A stretch of DNA of 64,000 nt from Virgibacillus_O sediminis (GTDB lineage Bacteria > Bacillota > Bacilli > Bacillales > Amphibacillaceae). The translations under genes were made by a program, and so were the position numbers. The notes under the pieces are model-generated. The model was not told the DNA's origin. It saw only the letters and a program-made list of their open reading frames with translations, and ran no database searches. The DNA lies in the NCBI RefSeq assembly GCF_042643265.1, contig NZ_JBHRRZ010000015.1:248001-312000 (forward strand). The letters run 5' to 3'. Shown here in pieces: positions 24,410 to 33,078 of the stretch (position 1 is the first letter of the stretch; the number at the start of each line of letters is the position of its first letter).

Positions 24410-25211
24410 ATGGCAGCACGAAATAAATTATTTTTTTATAGTCCTAATCTGAATGAGATGGCAAATAAACTGCAGCCTCTGTATGAATTGGCGGAGAAAA
24501 ATGATTTTGTGCTTACTGAAGATGATAAGGAAGCTAATATTATTGTCGGTATCGGAGGGGACGGAACCTTTCTTCAAGCCGTAAGAAAAACCGGTTTCCG
24601 TCAGGATTGCCTTTATGCTGGTATAACCGTTGCCGGAGAATCCGGATTTATACTGCGATTTTGATTTAGACAACTTTGAGGATATGCTTCAGTCGCTGCA
24701 GCATGAGGAATTAGAAGTCCGCCGCTTTCCTGTCATAGATACGATCATTAACGGGGACAGCACCTACCAATGCTTAAATGAACTAAGTCTCCGTTCTTCC
24801 ATCATTAAAACTATTGCAGTTAATGTTTATATTGATGAACAACCTTTCGAAACCTTTCGGGGAGACGGGTTGATTGTTGCTACACCAACAGGGAGTACAG
24901 GCTATAATAAATCCATTCATGGTGCAGTCATGGACCCGCTGTTGGAAGGATTCCAAGTATCTGAATTAGCTTCTCTTAACAACAACCGCTACCGCACCCT
25001 TGGGTCATCTTTTGTATTAGGAAAGGGGCGTACGCTCAAGCTGGAAATTATTCAGGACGGGAATGATTATCCAATTATCGGCCTGGATAATGAGGCCTAC
25101 CCCATCCAAAATATTAAGGATGTGAAGGTGACATTGAGCAATAAAATAATTAAAACCGTAAAACTGAAGAATAACTCCTACTGGGAGAGAGTCCGCCGTA
25201 CATTTCTATAA
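24410..25211 (+). pseudogene. nadK2: NAD kinase 2 (YtdI/NadK2) interrupted by a +1 frameshift
   Basis: NAD kinase makes NADP from NAD and ATP (or polyphosphate). Two frames together make one NadK: 24410-24664 holds the N-terminus with GGDGTFLQAVRKT (ATP site), and the frame open from 24627 to 25211 holds the rest, with CLNELSLRSSIIKT, FRGDGLIVATPTGSTGYNKS and GLDNEA. The break lies between 24627 and 24661. There the conserved segment GIT-x6-LYCDF is encoded with 19 instead of 18 bases, so one base is extra. The second part alone lacks the GGDG motif and could not be active. AGGTAATGAAATA precedes the start. Whether this is a true mutation or a sequence error cannot be told here. A second NAD kinase is usual in Bacillaceae. 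Confidence 0.85.
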
Positions 25212-25216
25212 AACTA

Positions 25217-25252
25217 GAAACCCTCCCCGCTACATGCGGGAAGGGTTTCTTT
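25217..25252. terminator. Bidirectional terminator between nadK2 and ytcJ
   Basis: GAAACCCTCCCCGC pairs with GCGGGAAGGGTTTC around a five-base loop. It overlaps the 3' end of ytcJ. Confidence 0.8.
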
Positions 25253-26828
25253 CATATACAATCTCTCCGTCCACTATCGTCATTTCAATTGGAATATCCT
25301 GAATATGTTCTGGGTCTGCCTGGAAAATATCTTCCCCCAGAATTGTAAAGTCGGCACGGTAGCCTTCTGCAATCAACCCTCTGCTATCTTCCTGGTTAAC
25401 CACATACGCACTGCCAGCAGTATACAATTGAATCGCTTCAAATACAGTTAGCTTCTCTTCTGGATGATATACTTCATGGTCAATGGTGGACCTCCGTGTA
25501 ACTGCAGCTTGAATTCCCACAAGTGGGGCCACTTCCTCAATAGGAGCATCCGAACCGCCCGCACAGGAGATTTGATGATCCATCATTGTCTTCCATGCAT
25601 AGGAAAGTTTGAGACGTTCCTCTCCGAGACGATCAATTACCCATGGAAAATCAGAAGTCATAAATGATGGCTGGATATCAACAACTACCGGAAGCTGCTT
25701 TAGCCGGTCTAAGGTCGATTCATTTAATATCACACCGTGGATGATACGGTCCCTTGCGCCATTTTCCAGTGGATACTTATGGATTAAATCGGCAATCTCT
25801 TGGACCGCCCTGTCCCCAATCGCATGTACAGCAATGGGAAGCCCATGTTCTCTCGCTTTTTTTATGATTCTTTCGAGCTCTTCAGTCTCATGAATGGCAA
25901 AACCTTTATTGCCGGGATCATCGGAATAGTCTTCAGAGAGCCAGGCCGTACGTCCCCCTAAAGCTCCATCGGAAAATATCTTTACTGCGCCCAATTCCAC
26001 ATACCTGGTCCCGCTTAAATAGCGAAGTCGATCACTGATCAGCTCATCCAGCACGTCATGATGCACGAGTAGATGTGCTTTGAATCTCCGGTCTCCACTA
26101 AGCGCATTTTGATACGCATCAAGGGTCTTCCTATATCCATAATAATTAAGGTCCTCGGTATGGCCGCCTACCAGGCCTTTGGAGTGCAGGTCATCCACCG
26201 CAATCTTAATCACCTGCTCCAGATAGCTCTGTGACACATCAGGCAGAGAATCCTTTACCAAGTCCTGGGCATTGTCAAGGAGATATCCTGTCGCATCTCC
26301 ATTGTCGTCTCTGACAATCCTTCCGCCCTGCGGATCGGACGTCTCCTTCCCAACATCAGCCATCTCCAATGCCTTTGTGTTAGCAATTAAAGCATGCCTG
26401 CACACTCGGGTAAGCATCATCGGGTTGTTCGGTGCAATTTCATCCAGCTCTGTGCGGTGAATGATCGATGGGTTCTCCCATTGGTTCTCATTCCACCCCT
26501 CCCCTATCAGCCATTCTCCTTCAGACAGGTATGGTATACGATTTTGTAATGCTTCTTTTATTTCGCCTGCTGAGGTCATTTGTGATAGGTCTAGCCTAAG
26601 AAGCTTTTCGCCATGCATCACAATATGAAGATGACTATCCACAAGGCCAGGAATCATTGTCCTTCCTTGCAGGTTCACCTCTTTATCAATATCATCATAG
26701 AATGAATGATATAACTTTTCATATGTACCAGCTGCTTTTATTGTATCATCTTCTGTAAAAACGGCTTCTGCCATGGATCCCTCATGCTCCATGGTATAGA
26801 TCTGTCCTCCAAACCATAAAATCCCCAT
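25230..26828 (-). CDS. ytcJ: Amidohydrolase (YtcJ)
   Basis: A 532-residue TIM-barrel amidohydrolase of the YtcJ/amidohydrolase-3 type. Metal-binding residues visible are DSHLHIVMHG (~60-69), the lysine strand VKIFSDGALGG (~290), AVHAIGDRA (His, ~340) and CAGGSDAPIEEV (Asp, ~440). The physiological substrate is unknown; the family includes exoenzymes acting on formamides and N-acyl compounds. The ATG at 26828 follows AAGGGG; the 17 extra upstream codons lack a site. The location matches ytcJ of B. subtilis, between nadK2 and the spore-protein gene. Confidence 0.9.
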   Translation of the reverse strand: MGILWFGGQIYTMEHEGSMAEAVFTEDDTIKAAGTYEKLYHSFYDDIDKEVNLQGRTMIPGLVDSHLHIVMHGEKLLRLDLSQMTSAGEIKEALQNRIPYLSEGEWLIGEGWNENQWENPSIIHRTELDEIAPNNPMMLTRVCRHALIANTKALEMADVGKETSDPQGGRIVRDDNGDATGYLLDNAQDLVKDSLPDVSQSYLEQVIKIAVDDLHSKGLVGGHTEDLNYYGYRKTLDAYQNALSGDRRFKAHLLVHHDVLDELISDRLRYLSGTRYVELGAVKIFSDGALGGRTAWLSEDYSDDPGNKGFAIHETEELERIIKKAREHGLPIAVHAIGDRAVQEIADLIHKYPLENGARDRIIHGVILNESTLDRLKQLPVVVDIQPSFMTSDFPWVIDRLGEERLKLSYAWKTMMDHQISCAGGSDAPIEEVAPLVGIQAAVTRRSTIDHEVYHPEEKLTVFEAIQLYTAGSAYVVNQEDSRGLIAEGYRADFTILGEDIFQADPEHIQDIPIEMTIVDGEIVYERNPSRM

Positions 26829-26884
26829 TTTTTCATTCCCCTTCCAAAAATACCTCTCTTTTACTTTACCTATTTTCATGCCAA

Positions 26885-26922
26885 ATTACAAAACTTGAGG
26901 GCTATCCCCACAAGGATAGCCC
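26885..26922 (-). terminator. Terminator after the SASP gene
   Basis: GGGCTATCC pairs with GGATAGCCC around a six-base loop. A T-rich tract interrupted by G follows on the minus strand. Confidence 0.6.
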
Positions 26923-26948
26923 AATAGCCATATTCATATTAAATTGAT

Positions 26949-27158
26949 TTATTGTTGACCTTGCTGGCCGCTAAATTGCTGCTCAGCCATAGAAACGAGA
27001 CGTTTTGTGATTTCTCCACCAACAGATCCGTTGGCACGGGAAGTAGTATCTGCACCAAGTTGTACACCAAATTCCTGGGCAATTTCAACTTTCATTTGGT
27101 CTAGAGCTTGTTGAACACCAGGCACTAGCAATTGATTTGAATTATTGTTGTTTGCCAT
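26949..27158 (-). CDS. sspA: Alpha/beta-type small acid-soluble spore protein
   Basis: Saturates spore DNA, changing it toward the A form and protecting it from UV and heat; it is degraded at germination by the Gpr protease. The 69-residue protein has the Gpr target region VEIAQEFGVQLG and the DNA-binding block TTSRANGSVGGEITKRLV, both diagnostic. GGAGGTGAA lies six bases before the ATG. A sigma-G promoter lies upstream. Its place next to thiI matches sspA of B. subtilis, though the paralogue name is by position. Confidence 0.97.
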   Translation of the reverse strand: MANNNNSNQLLVPGVQQALDQMKVEIAQEFGVQLGADTTSRANGSVGGEITKRLVSMAEQQFSGQQGQQ

Positions 27159-27170
27159 GTCAGTTCACCT

Positions 27171-27213
27171 CCTTGGTACGCTTATGATGTGTACCAAGGG
27201 AGAAAATCATGCA
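27171..27213 (-). promoter_or_regulatory. Sigma-G promoter of sspA inside an inverted repeat
   Basis: On the minus strand TGCATG (27208-27213) and CATCATA (27183-27189), 18 bases apart, fit the forespore sigma-G consensus. A perfect 9-bp inverted repeat CCTTGGTAC (27171-27179)/GTACCAAGG (27191-27199) flanks the -10, and one arm contributes to the ribosome site. Confidence 0.65.
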
Positions 27214-27257
27214 TTTAACTGATTGGTATATGCTGGTTGTTCAACCAGTTGCTGCCG

Positions 27258-28460
27258 TCAAAACAAATCATCCATGTCATTCAATTGCTTTTTCTTATCG
27301 TCGAGCTTAATTGTTTCAATGCCCGCTACCGCTTCGTCAATTAGATGGCTGAAATCTTTTTGCCCCTCAAATTGATTAACTTTCTCTCTCGTAGGTCTGG
27401 TCTTGGGAGATTTCGGCACAAAGATGGTACAGCAATCTTCATACGGAAGTATAGAGGTCTCATACGTTCCTATTTGTTTGGAGATGTCAATAATCTCATG
27501 TTTATCCATTGCAATTAACGGACGGATAATTGGGTAGTTGGTAACCTCATTTATAGTATGCATACTCTCCATCGTCTGACTGGCAACCTGACCTAGGTTC
27601 TCACCTGTTGTCATAGAGAGAATAGATTCCTGTTCACATACCTTTTCACTTATCCGCATCATCATTCGACGCATGATTGTCATGGCATAACCCTCTGGCA
27701 TTTCTCGGAAGATTTCCTGCTGAAGCTTAGTGAAAGGCACAATATGAACCTTCACCGTCCTCCCGAAATCTGTTAGCTGTTCTGCTAGGTCGAGTACCTT
27801 CTGTTTGGCTCTTTCACTCGTGAACGGAGGTGAATGGAAATGGATAGCTTCGATTTGGACACCTCGTTTCATAGCAAGATACCCTGCAACCGGACTGTCA
27901 ATTCCGCCAGACAGGAGAAGCAGCGATTTCCCTGCAGTTCCTACTGGGAGCCCGCCAAGTCCAGGGATTACACGAGAAGTGATGTAGGTGGCCTCCATTC
28001 TGATCTCCACCTTAATTTCCATGTCAGGCTGATGGACGTCCACCGAATACCCTTCCGTATTGGCAAGCAAATGACCGCCAAGCACCTGATTCATTTCCTG
28101 TGAAGCTATCGGAAACTCCTTATCAATCCTTTTTACACTGACTTTGAAAGTATTGATGTTTTCCCCGCTTTCCAAGGCATACAGGGCAGCTGCCTTGACC
28201 GCTTCCACTTCATTCTCTACTTTTATTGCTGGACTTAGACTTTGAATTCCGAATATTTTCCTGCATTTGTCAATGATCGGTTCTGCTTCATGTCCATTAA
28301 GCAGGACAAACATCCGTCCTTGTGTCCGTTTTACTTTGGCATCGGGAAATTCCTTCAGTTTATGCTGGATATTTTCCTGCAGTTTTAGGATGAACTGCTT
28401 TCTGTTTTTCCCTTTCAGAGCCATTTCACCATAGCGTATTAAAATATGATCATATTGCAT
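27258..28460 (-). CDS. thiI: tRNA 4-thiouridine synthase / thiamine sulfur transferase ThiI
   Basis: Adenylates U8 of tRNA and inserts sulfur, and can supply sulfur for thiamine. The 400-residue protein has an N-terminal ferredoxin-like plus THUMP region (residues ~1-165) and a PP-loop ATP pyrophosphatase domain with LSGGIDSPVAG (184-193). The C-terminal rhodanese domain of E. coli ThiI is absent, as in other Bacillus. A CC pair near residue 345 may serve in sulfur chemistry. It starts seven bases after the stop of the cysteine desulfurase gene, its sulfur donor. Confidence 0.96.
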   Translation of the reverse strand: MQYDHILIRYGEMALKGKNRKQFILKLQENIQHKLKEFPDAKVKRTQGRMFVLLNGHEAEPIIDKCRKIFGIQSLSPAIKVENEVEAVKAAALYALESGENINTFKVSVKRIDKEFPIASQEMNQVLGGHLLANTEGYSVDVHQPDMEIKVEIRMEATYITSRVIPGLGGLPVGTAGKSLLLLSGGIDSPVAGYLAMKRGVQIEAIHFHSPPFTSERAKQKVLDLAEQLTDFGRTVKVHIVPFTKLQQEIFREMPEGYAMTIMRRMMMRISEKVCEQESILSMTTGENLGQVASQTMESMHTINEVTNYPIIRPLIAMDKHEIIDISKQIGTYETSILPYEDCCTIFVPKSPKTRPTREKVNQFEGQKDFSHLIDEAVAGIETIKLDDKKKQLNDMDDLF

Positions 28461-28467
28461 TTGACAT

Positions 28468-29607
28468 CTACTCCATTACTTCTTTAAATTGTCTGATTGA
28501 CCGGTCTAGTGCGGAAAGAAATGTATCTATCTCCTCCCGGGTATTATCGTAGCTCAAGCTTACTCGTAATGCGGAAGTGGTCCGGTCATTACCCCAGCCA
28601 CATGCCGAAAGGATTTTGCTTTCATCCTTCTGCTTGGAAGAACAGGCAGATTTCGTTGATATATATATCCCTTCCTCGCCCAACATATGAATCAGCACTT
28701 CTGGTTTGGTTCCCGGTACAGAGAAATTCATAATATGTGGCGCGGAAGATTCTGGTGTATTGATCTTTACATCTTGGATTTTAGACAGTTGTTCACGAAG
28801 ATGCAGCTGCAAACGGCGCAGCTGGTCGCCTTCCTTTTTTTCGCGTTCGGTTATCAGCCTTAAGGCTTTGGCCATCGACACAGCTCCCGCAAGGTTTTCC
28901 GTCCCTGAACGATGTCCATATTCCTGGCTTCCTCCGTGGAGAAGTGGGAACAGAGTTGTTCCTTGTTTTATATATAAGATTCCCGTTCCTTTCAATCCAT
29001 GTATTTTATGGCCGGAAAAAGTACATAAATCAATTCCACTCCCCCTAAGCTTAAGCGGCAGCTTGCCGACTCCCTGGACATTGTCGACATGGAAGAACAG
29101 TTTTGGGTGCTGTTTGGCAACAGCAGCTGCTTCCTGGATTGGTTGAACCGAACCAATTTCATTATTTACATGCATGAGAGAAATCAAGATGGTATCATCC
29201 CTGACGGCCTTTTTTAAATCAGTTATTGATATTACACCATTTTGATTGACGGGTAAATAGGTTACCTCGAATCCCAGCCTTTCCAGCCCCCTGCATGCCT
29301 CCTCTACGGATGGATGCTCCACTTCGGATGTAATAATATGTTTCCCTCTATTTTGATGTTCCAAAGCAATGCCTTTTATCGCGGTATTATTTCCTTCCGT
29401 TCCTCCAGAGGTAAATACAATTTCAGACTCTGTAACCCCAATTATTTCCGCCGCCTGTTGCTTGGCCTTATGGAGTAGTTGTTCCGCCTCACCGCCAAAT
29501 TGATGAATGGAAGAAGGATTAGCATAATATTTAGTTGTAACCTGTTCAAAACTCCTCATTACGGAGGGTTCTGGTTTGGTAGTTGCACTATTATCAAGAT
29601 AAATCAT
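28468..29607 (-). CDS. nifZ: Cysteine desulfurase (NifS/IscS-like, partner of ThiI)
   Basis: A PLP enzyme taking sulfur from cysteine as a persulfide. The 379-residue protein shows the PLP lysine in SGHKIHG (Lys201), GGTEGNN near residue 69, and the mobile-loop nucleophile Cys322 in KSACSSKQ. In B. subtilis the ThiI-linked desulfurase NifZ feeds sulfur to s4U8 of tRNA; the tight nifZ-thiI pair here (seven bases apart) points to the same job. AAGGGG precedes the ATG; the TATAATG just before the start is not a usable -10 for this gene. Confidence 0.93.
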   Translation of the reverse strand: MIYLDNSATTKPEPSVMRSFEQVTTKYYANPSSIHQFGGEAEQLLHKAKQQAAEIIGVTESEIVFTSGGTEGNNTAIKGIALEHQNRGKHIITSEVEHPSVEEACRGLERLGFEVTYLPVNQNGVISITDLKKAVRDDTILISLMHVNNEIGSVQPIQEAAAVAKQHPKLFFHVDNVQGVGKLPLKLRGSGIDLCTFSGHKIHGLKGTGILYIKQGTTLFPLLHGGSQEYGHRSGTENLAGAVSMAKALRLITEREKKEGDQLRRLQLHLREQLSKIQDVKINTPESSAPHIMNFSVPGTKPEVLIHMLGEEGIYISTKSACSSKQKDESKILSACGWGNDRTTSALRVSLSYDNTREEIDTFLSALDRSIRQFKEVME

Positions 29608-29670
29608 TCATTATACCCCTTATTTCAGAAAACTTGCCTGCACTTTTACGGCGCAGGCTGGAAGTCCTTA

Positions 29671-29700
29671 ACTATACTTTTATAGAAACTAATCTGTCAT
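29671..29700 (-). promoter_or_regulatory. Predicted sigma-A promoter for nifZ-thiI
   Basis: On the minus strand ATGACA (29695-29700) and TATAGT (29671-29676) are spaced by 18 bases. The short leader that follows can form a GCCTGC/GCAGGC hairpin (29637-29659). Confidence 0.5.
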
Positions 29701-29730
29701 CGAAAAAACTTTTCATTTCTTTTCCAAGAC

Positions 29731-29800
29731 AAAAGGGAAGGCTGACTTAGTAAAGGATTCCTTACATATCCTTTTCCTAATGACAGCCTTTATCCCTTTT
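29731..29800 (-). terminator. Branched terminator after ezrA
   Basis: AAAAGGGA-AGGCTG pairs with CAGCCT-ATCCCTTTT, enclosing a second AAAGGAT/ATCCTTT hairpin; A and T tracts flank it. It ends at the ezrA stop. Confidence 0.6.
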
Positions 29801-31494
29801 TATGAACTGCTGACCATCTGAACCTCTTCAATCCGTTTTAAAGCTCCAGGTTCAATTTCTTCTACGGCTTTTGCTGCCTGCTCCAAGGCCAATTCATATT
29901 CATATGATCTGAACAGCCTTTCCGCTTCAGCCAATTTCCCCGCCAACATGGCATCTTGACTGCGATAACGGTTAGCATATTGGATGACCTGCTCCGTTAA
30001 ATAAGCCTGTTCAAGCATCAATTCCGTTTGTTCCATGGCCTTATCTACCGCTTCTTTCGAATTATTCAGCGCCTCCTGCACGTTTACCATATCAAGCGGC
30101 TCTGTCTCCAAGGCAGCAAGAACCCTTTCGTTCTTGCTGGAAGCTTCATCTAAAAGATTCCATATATATGTAGGAACGCCTGGAATATTGCTTTTCTTCA
30201 ATTTTCTTCCTACTCCTTGAAGCTGTGTTCTAATTTCCATCAATTTCTCTTTTGCTTCCAGTTCATCCTTACGTAAATTGTGGATCCTCTTTTTGAATTC
30301 TTCATGTTTCGCCTGCAATTCCTGTACCTGGCGGAAGCCTTCTTCCACTTTCTCTCGTACCTCCGAATGTGCCGCATTATCATTTTCCAAATCCTTCGAC
30401 ATATCATCAAGCTCATCTCTTAATGATTCGATCGCCGTTTCAATACCCAGGTACTTTTCCATGTCACTGTCTTCCAGATGGTAAGCTTCGCGCAATTCCT
30501 GGAGGTCTTCTTTTGTTTCCGTGAATGTGATCGTCAGTTCATTCAATGTATGTTCATATTCCGGCATTTCTTTGTCTAAGTAGTTTTTGGCTACAGCTTC
30601 TTTTTCTAGAAGGTCGTACATCTCTGTAATGCCTGCCTCTACCTCGGCAACAATTTCACTGACGCCGTCCATCTCAGCATTTTCCAATTTGCTTACATTG
30701 CTTAATAATTTTTCCTGATATGTAAGAATTTCGGTTTCAAAGCCGAGGTGGGAAACATGATAGCCGGCTTCTTCCATCTCCCTTAGTCCGCCCGAAAGAT
30801 TCTCCAGCTGAGAAGGAAGCTCTTGCTTCGACTTCTTATACAATGACGGGAATTCCTCTATCTGCTTTTGCAGCTCCACCACTCTGTCCTTCAGGCGGTC
30901 AACCAACCTCTTCGCTTCCAGATAATTTCCTTCTTCGGCAAGCTCTTGGTATTGATCCAGCATTTCTTCAAGCTTATCAATTTCTCTGTCAAAATGGAGT
31001 TCTGCTTTTCCATATTGGTAACGGTTCTGGGATATCTGCTTCCTAAGAGCCTTCACCTGCGGCTGGAGATTCTCCATTTCCGTCCGGCTTGACTCTTCTG
31101 AATCAATCAGTTCATCGACCTCTTTTAATATGATTTCTATTCTCTTTTCAATGGATTGGAGTATCTCTTCCACGTCACTTAATATCCGCTTCGATCTGGT
31201 GAAAAGATAGCGGTCAGCAGCCTCTTCCGCATCGAATAAATGTTCCTCGATATCCGGAAGCTCTTTGGATGCGATAGTATCCCACCGCTCTTTCCAATCC
31301 TCGAATTTCTCTTGGGTCTCACCTGATAGATTGAGGCTCTTAATACGCGATAGATGTGCTGCAATATTCCGATCCATTATATCCATTTTCCAAGCCTCAT
31401 ACTTATCCACTTCATCATAGACCCGCTTACGTATAATCAGGCCTGCTATGATTAGTACGATGATTGCCAGTATGATTCCAATTACGTACGCCAT
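29800..31494 (-). CDS. ezrA: Septation ring formation regulator EzrA
   Basis: A membrane-anchored negative regulator of FtsZ ring assembly that also links division to PBP1 traffic. The 564-residue protein has an N-terminal membrane helix (residues ~3-22) with the short outside N-terminus of the family, then long spectrin-like coiled coils to the C-terminus. The conserved RYRSQD patch near residue 510 is the QNR-type motif region of EzrA. GGGGG lies 11 bases before the ATG. It is downstream of refZ, itself a division regulator. Confidence 0.95.
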   Translation of the reverse strand: MAYVIGIILAIIVLIIAGLIIRKRVYDEVDKYEAWKMDIMDRNIAAHLSRIKSLNLSGETQEKFEDWKERWDTIASKELPDIEEHLFDAEEAADRYLFTRSKRILSDVEEILQSIEKRIEIILKEVDELIDSEESSRTEMENLQPQVKALRKQISQNRYQYGKAELHFDREIDKLEEMLDQYQELAEEGNYLEAKRLVDRLKDRVVELQKQIEEFPSLYKKSKQELPSQLENLSGGLREMEEAGYHVSHLGFETEILTYQEKLLSNVSKLENAEMDGVSEIVAEVEAGITEMYDLLEKEAVAKNYLDKEMPEYEHTLNELTITFTETKEDLQELREAYHLEDSDMEKYLGIETAIESLRDELDDMSKDLENDNAAHSEVREKVEEGFRQVQELQAKHEEFKKRIHNLRKDELEAKEKLMEIRTQLQGVGRKLKKSNIPGVPTYIWNLLDEASSKNERVLAALETEPLDMVNVQEALNNSKEAVDKAMEQTELMLEQAYLTEQVIQYANRYRSQDAMLAGKLAEAERLFRSYEYELALEQAAKAVEEIEPGALKRIEEVQMVSSS

Positions 31495-31599
31495 CTGTAT
31501 GTAAGCCCCCTAACCAAATTCCTATAAGAGGCAGCAATTGCAAAAGCCTCCTGAAGAACAAATTATCATAAAAATTCCGCCTGTAATTTTCTATTACCT

Positions 31600-31608
31600 A
31601 TAATACCA
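31600..31608 (-). promoter_or_regulatory. Extended -10 promoter element of ezrA
   Basis: TGGTATTAT on the minus strand fits an extended -10 (TG-N-TATTAT), 106 bases before the ezrA start; no strong -35 is visible. Confidence 0.4.
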
Positions 31609-31678
31609 TGCAACCGGCAATTTTGGCTAAAAAAATACAAATAAATTAATAATTCGCCGCTTATCGTTTCTTTCCCTG

Positions 31679-32305
31679 CTATTCTTTCAGTTCCGCTTGT
31701 TTTTCAGCCATAAGGAAATCCAGCCATTGGTGAACGGTTTTTACGTATTTTTTCACAAACACGTCGTGGGAATAATCTCCAACTACTTTGTCCTTCCACT
31801 CATTCTGCATAACATAGGGTGTAACCAGCATCCCTTTTAACTGCAGGAGGATAAATACGGCATCCAGCCCTTTCCGTCTATGACTCTTCAAAGCCTCTTG
31901 AAAGGCATTACTGATCAGATAATTTTCCTTCGCCAAATATGTTACTGCCATTTCCCGGACAAATACGGAGTCTAGGGAAAGTTCCCTGTGTATAAAACAG
32001 GAGAATTGATGATGCTCTTGCTTATATTTTATAATCTCAAACACCAACTGTTTCAGCCTGTCCAGAGAGGAACCTTCTTCCATTTGGCTCCATACCTCTT
32101 CCATTCTTTTCAAATATGCTTCATAATACTGGGTAACGGCATACTCCAACAGCCCCTGCTTGCTTTTGAAGTAGTAACTGATTAGAGAAACATTTACAGA
32201 GGCTTTATCGGCAATATCTCTGACCGAAGTGCCGCTGAAACCCTTTTGATAGAATAATGAAGAAGCTGCATTTATCACTTTTTGCTTTGAAGGGTTTTTT
32301 TTCAT
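31679..32305 (-). CDS. refZ: TetR-family regulator of FtsZ, RefZ (YttP)
   Basis: A DNA-binding protein that in B. subtilis is made at sporulation, binds motifs around the origin and influences FtsZ ring placement. The 208-residue protein has a TetR helix-turn-helix (residues ~12-50: SSLFYQKGFSGTSVRDIADKASVNVSLISYYFKSK) and a helical C-terminal domain. The ATG at 32305 has AGGAG nine bases upstream; the longer frame adds eight residues without a site. It is divergent from the methionine sulfoxide reductase gene and upstream of ezrA. Confidence 0.9.
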   Translation of the reverse strand: MKKNPSKQKVINAASSLFYQKGFSGTSVRDIADKASVNVSLISYYFKSKQGLLEYAVTQYYEAYLKRMEEVWSQMEEGSSLDRLKQLVFEIIKYKQEHHQFSCFIHRELSLDSVFVREMAVTYLAKENYLISNAFQEALKSHRRKGLDAVFILLQLKGMLVTPYVMQNEWKDKVVGDYSHDVFVKKYVKTVHQWLDFLMAEKQAELKE

Positions 32306-32323
32306 GTTATTCAACTCCTTATA

Positions 32324-32390
32324 TGTCATTTACGACAGGGAGGCCGATTATCCTGCAATTTTACCTCGACAAAATACATATAGGATGTCG
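32324..32390. promoter_or_regulatory. Two TGTC/GACA dyads between refZ and ytsP
   Basis: TGTC-N6-GACA (32324-32337) and CGACA-N14-TGTCG (32367-32390) lie in the divergent control region. They are candidate operators, perhaps for RefZ autoregulation. I cannot confirm the RefZ consensus from memory. Confidence 0.25.
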
Positions 32391-32432
32391 ATAATTGTTC
32401 AAACGAATCTTAATTATGAAAGGAAAATGTAT

Positions 32433-32921
32433 ATGATTCAAGCAAATGCCTATTCCGGGAATAAGGAGAAAGACTATCAATTGCTGAATAAACAGCTGAA
32501 AGCTCTAATAGAGGACGAGACTGATGCCATTGCCATCCTATCCAATGCCTCCGCACTTTTAAATCAATTCTTGAATGACGTAAACTGGGTCGGCTTTTAT
32601 TTGTGGAAGGATGAGGAGGATGAGCTCATACTCGGACCTTTCCAAGGGCTTCCGGCCTGTGTCCATATAGCTTTCGGAAAAGGGGTATGTGGTACAGCTG
32701 TCAAAGAACGCAGCACCCAGGTCGTCCCGGATGTCCACCATTTTCCAGGACACATTGCCTGCGACAGTGCCAGCCGGTCGGAAATAGTCGTTCCAATCAC
32801 GGTAGATGGTTTTATATACGGTGTTTTGGATATTGACAGCCCAATTACCGACCGTTTCGACGAGATAGACCAGAAGTATCTGGAGGAGTTTACAGCTATT
32901 CTGGAACAGTTTCTGAGTTAA
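32433..32921 (+). CDS. ytsP: Free methionine-(R)-sulfoxide reductase, GAF domain (YtsP)
   Basis: Reduces free methionine-R-sulfoxide using thioredoxin. The 162-residue protein is a single GAF domain with the three redox cysteines Cys76, Cys86 and Cys110 at the spacing (10 and 24) of E. coli fRMsr. They lie in LPACVHI, GKGVCGTA and HIACDSAS, which also form the ligand pocket. The ATG at 32433 is eight bases after GAAAGGA; longer frames start in the refZ control region. It is a better defined function than the generic GAF annotation. Confidence 0.9.
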   Translation: MIQANAYSGNKEKDYQLLNKQLKALIEDETDAIAILSNASALLNQFLNDVNWVGFYLWKDEEDELILGPFQGLPACVHIAFGKGVCGTAVKERSTQVVPDVHHFPGHIACDSASRSEIVVPITVDGFIYGVLDIDSPITDRFDEIDQKYLEEFTAILEQFLS

Positions 32922-32947
32922 ACGTCCATGTTGTTTGCTGAATTGCC

Positions 32948-32986
32948 TTAGAATATATTCTAACTTGGAATAGAAAGTAATATAAT
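32948..32986 (+). promoter_or_regulatory. Promoter region with a perfect 16-bp palindrome
   Basis: TATAAT at 32981-32986 is preceded at the -35 position (32958-32963) by TTCTAA, the right half of the perfect palindrome TTAGAATATATTCTAA (32948-32963). This suggests a regulated promoter for the gene at 33079. Confidence 0.4.
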
Positions 32987-33078
32987 TCATAGCGGTTAAC
33001 GTTTAAAGACGATTCTATATGGGGTAATTATATTAAAAATCCGCCTTTATAAAAGATCCAATATCAGGAGGTTCTTAT

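Noticed and set aside
24630..25211. Independent short NAD kinase starting at TTG 24630
   Set aside because: It would lack the GGDG nucleotide motif found in the preceding frame and no ribosome site stands before the TTG.
29607..29625. TATAATG just before the cysteine desulfurase start as a -10
   Set aside because: It lies between the ribosome site and the start codon, so a transcript from there would lack the site; a better promoter is at 29671.
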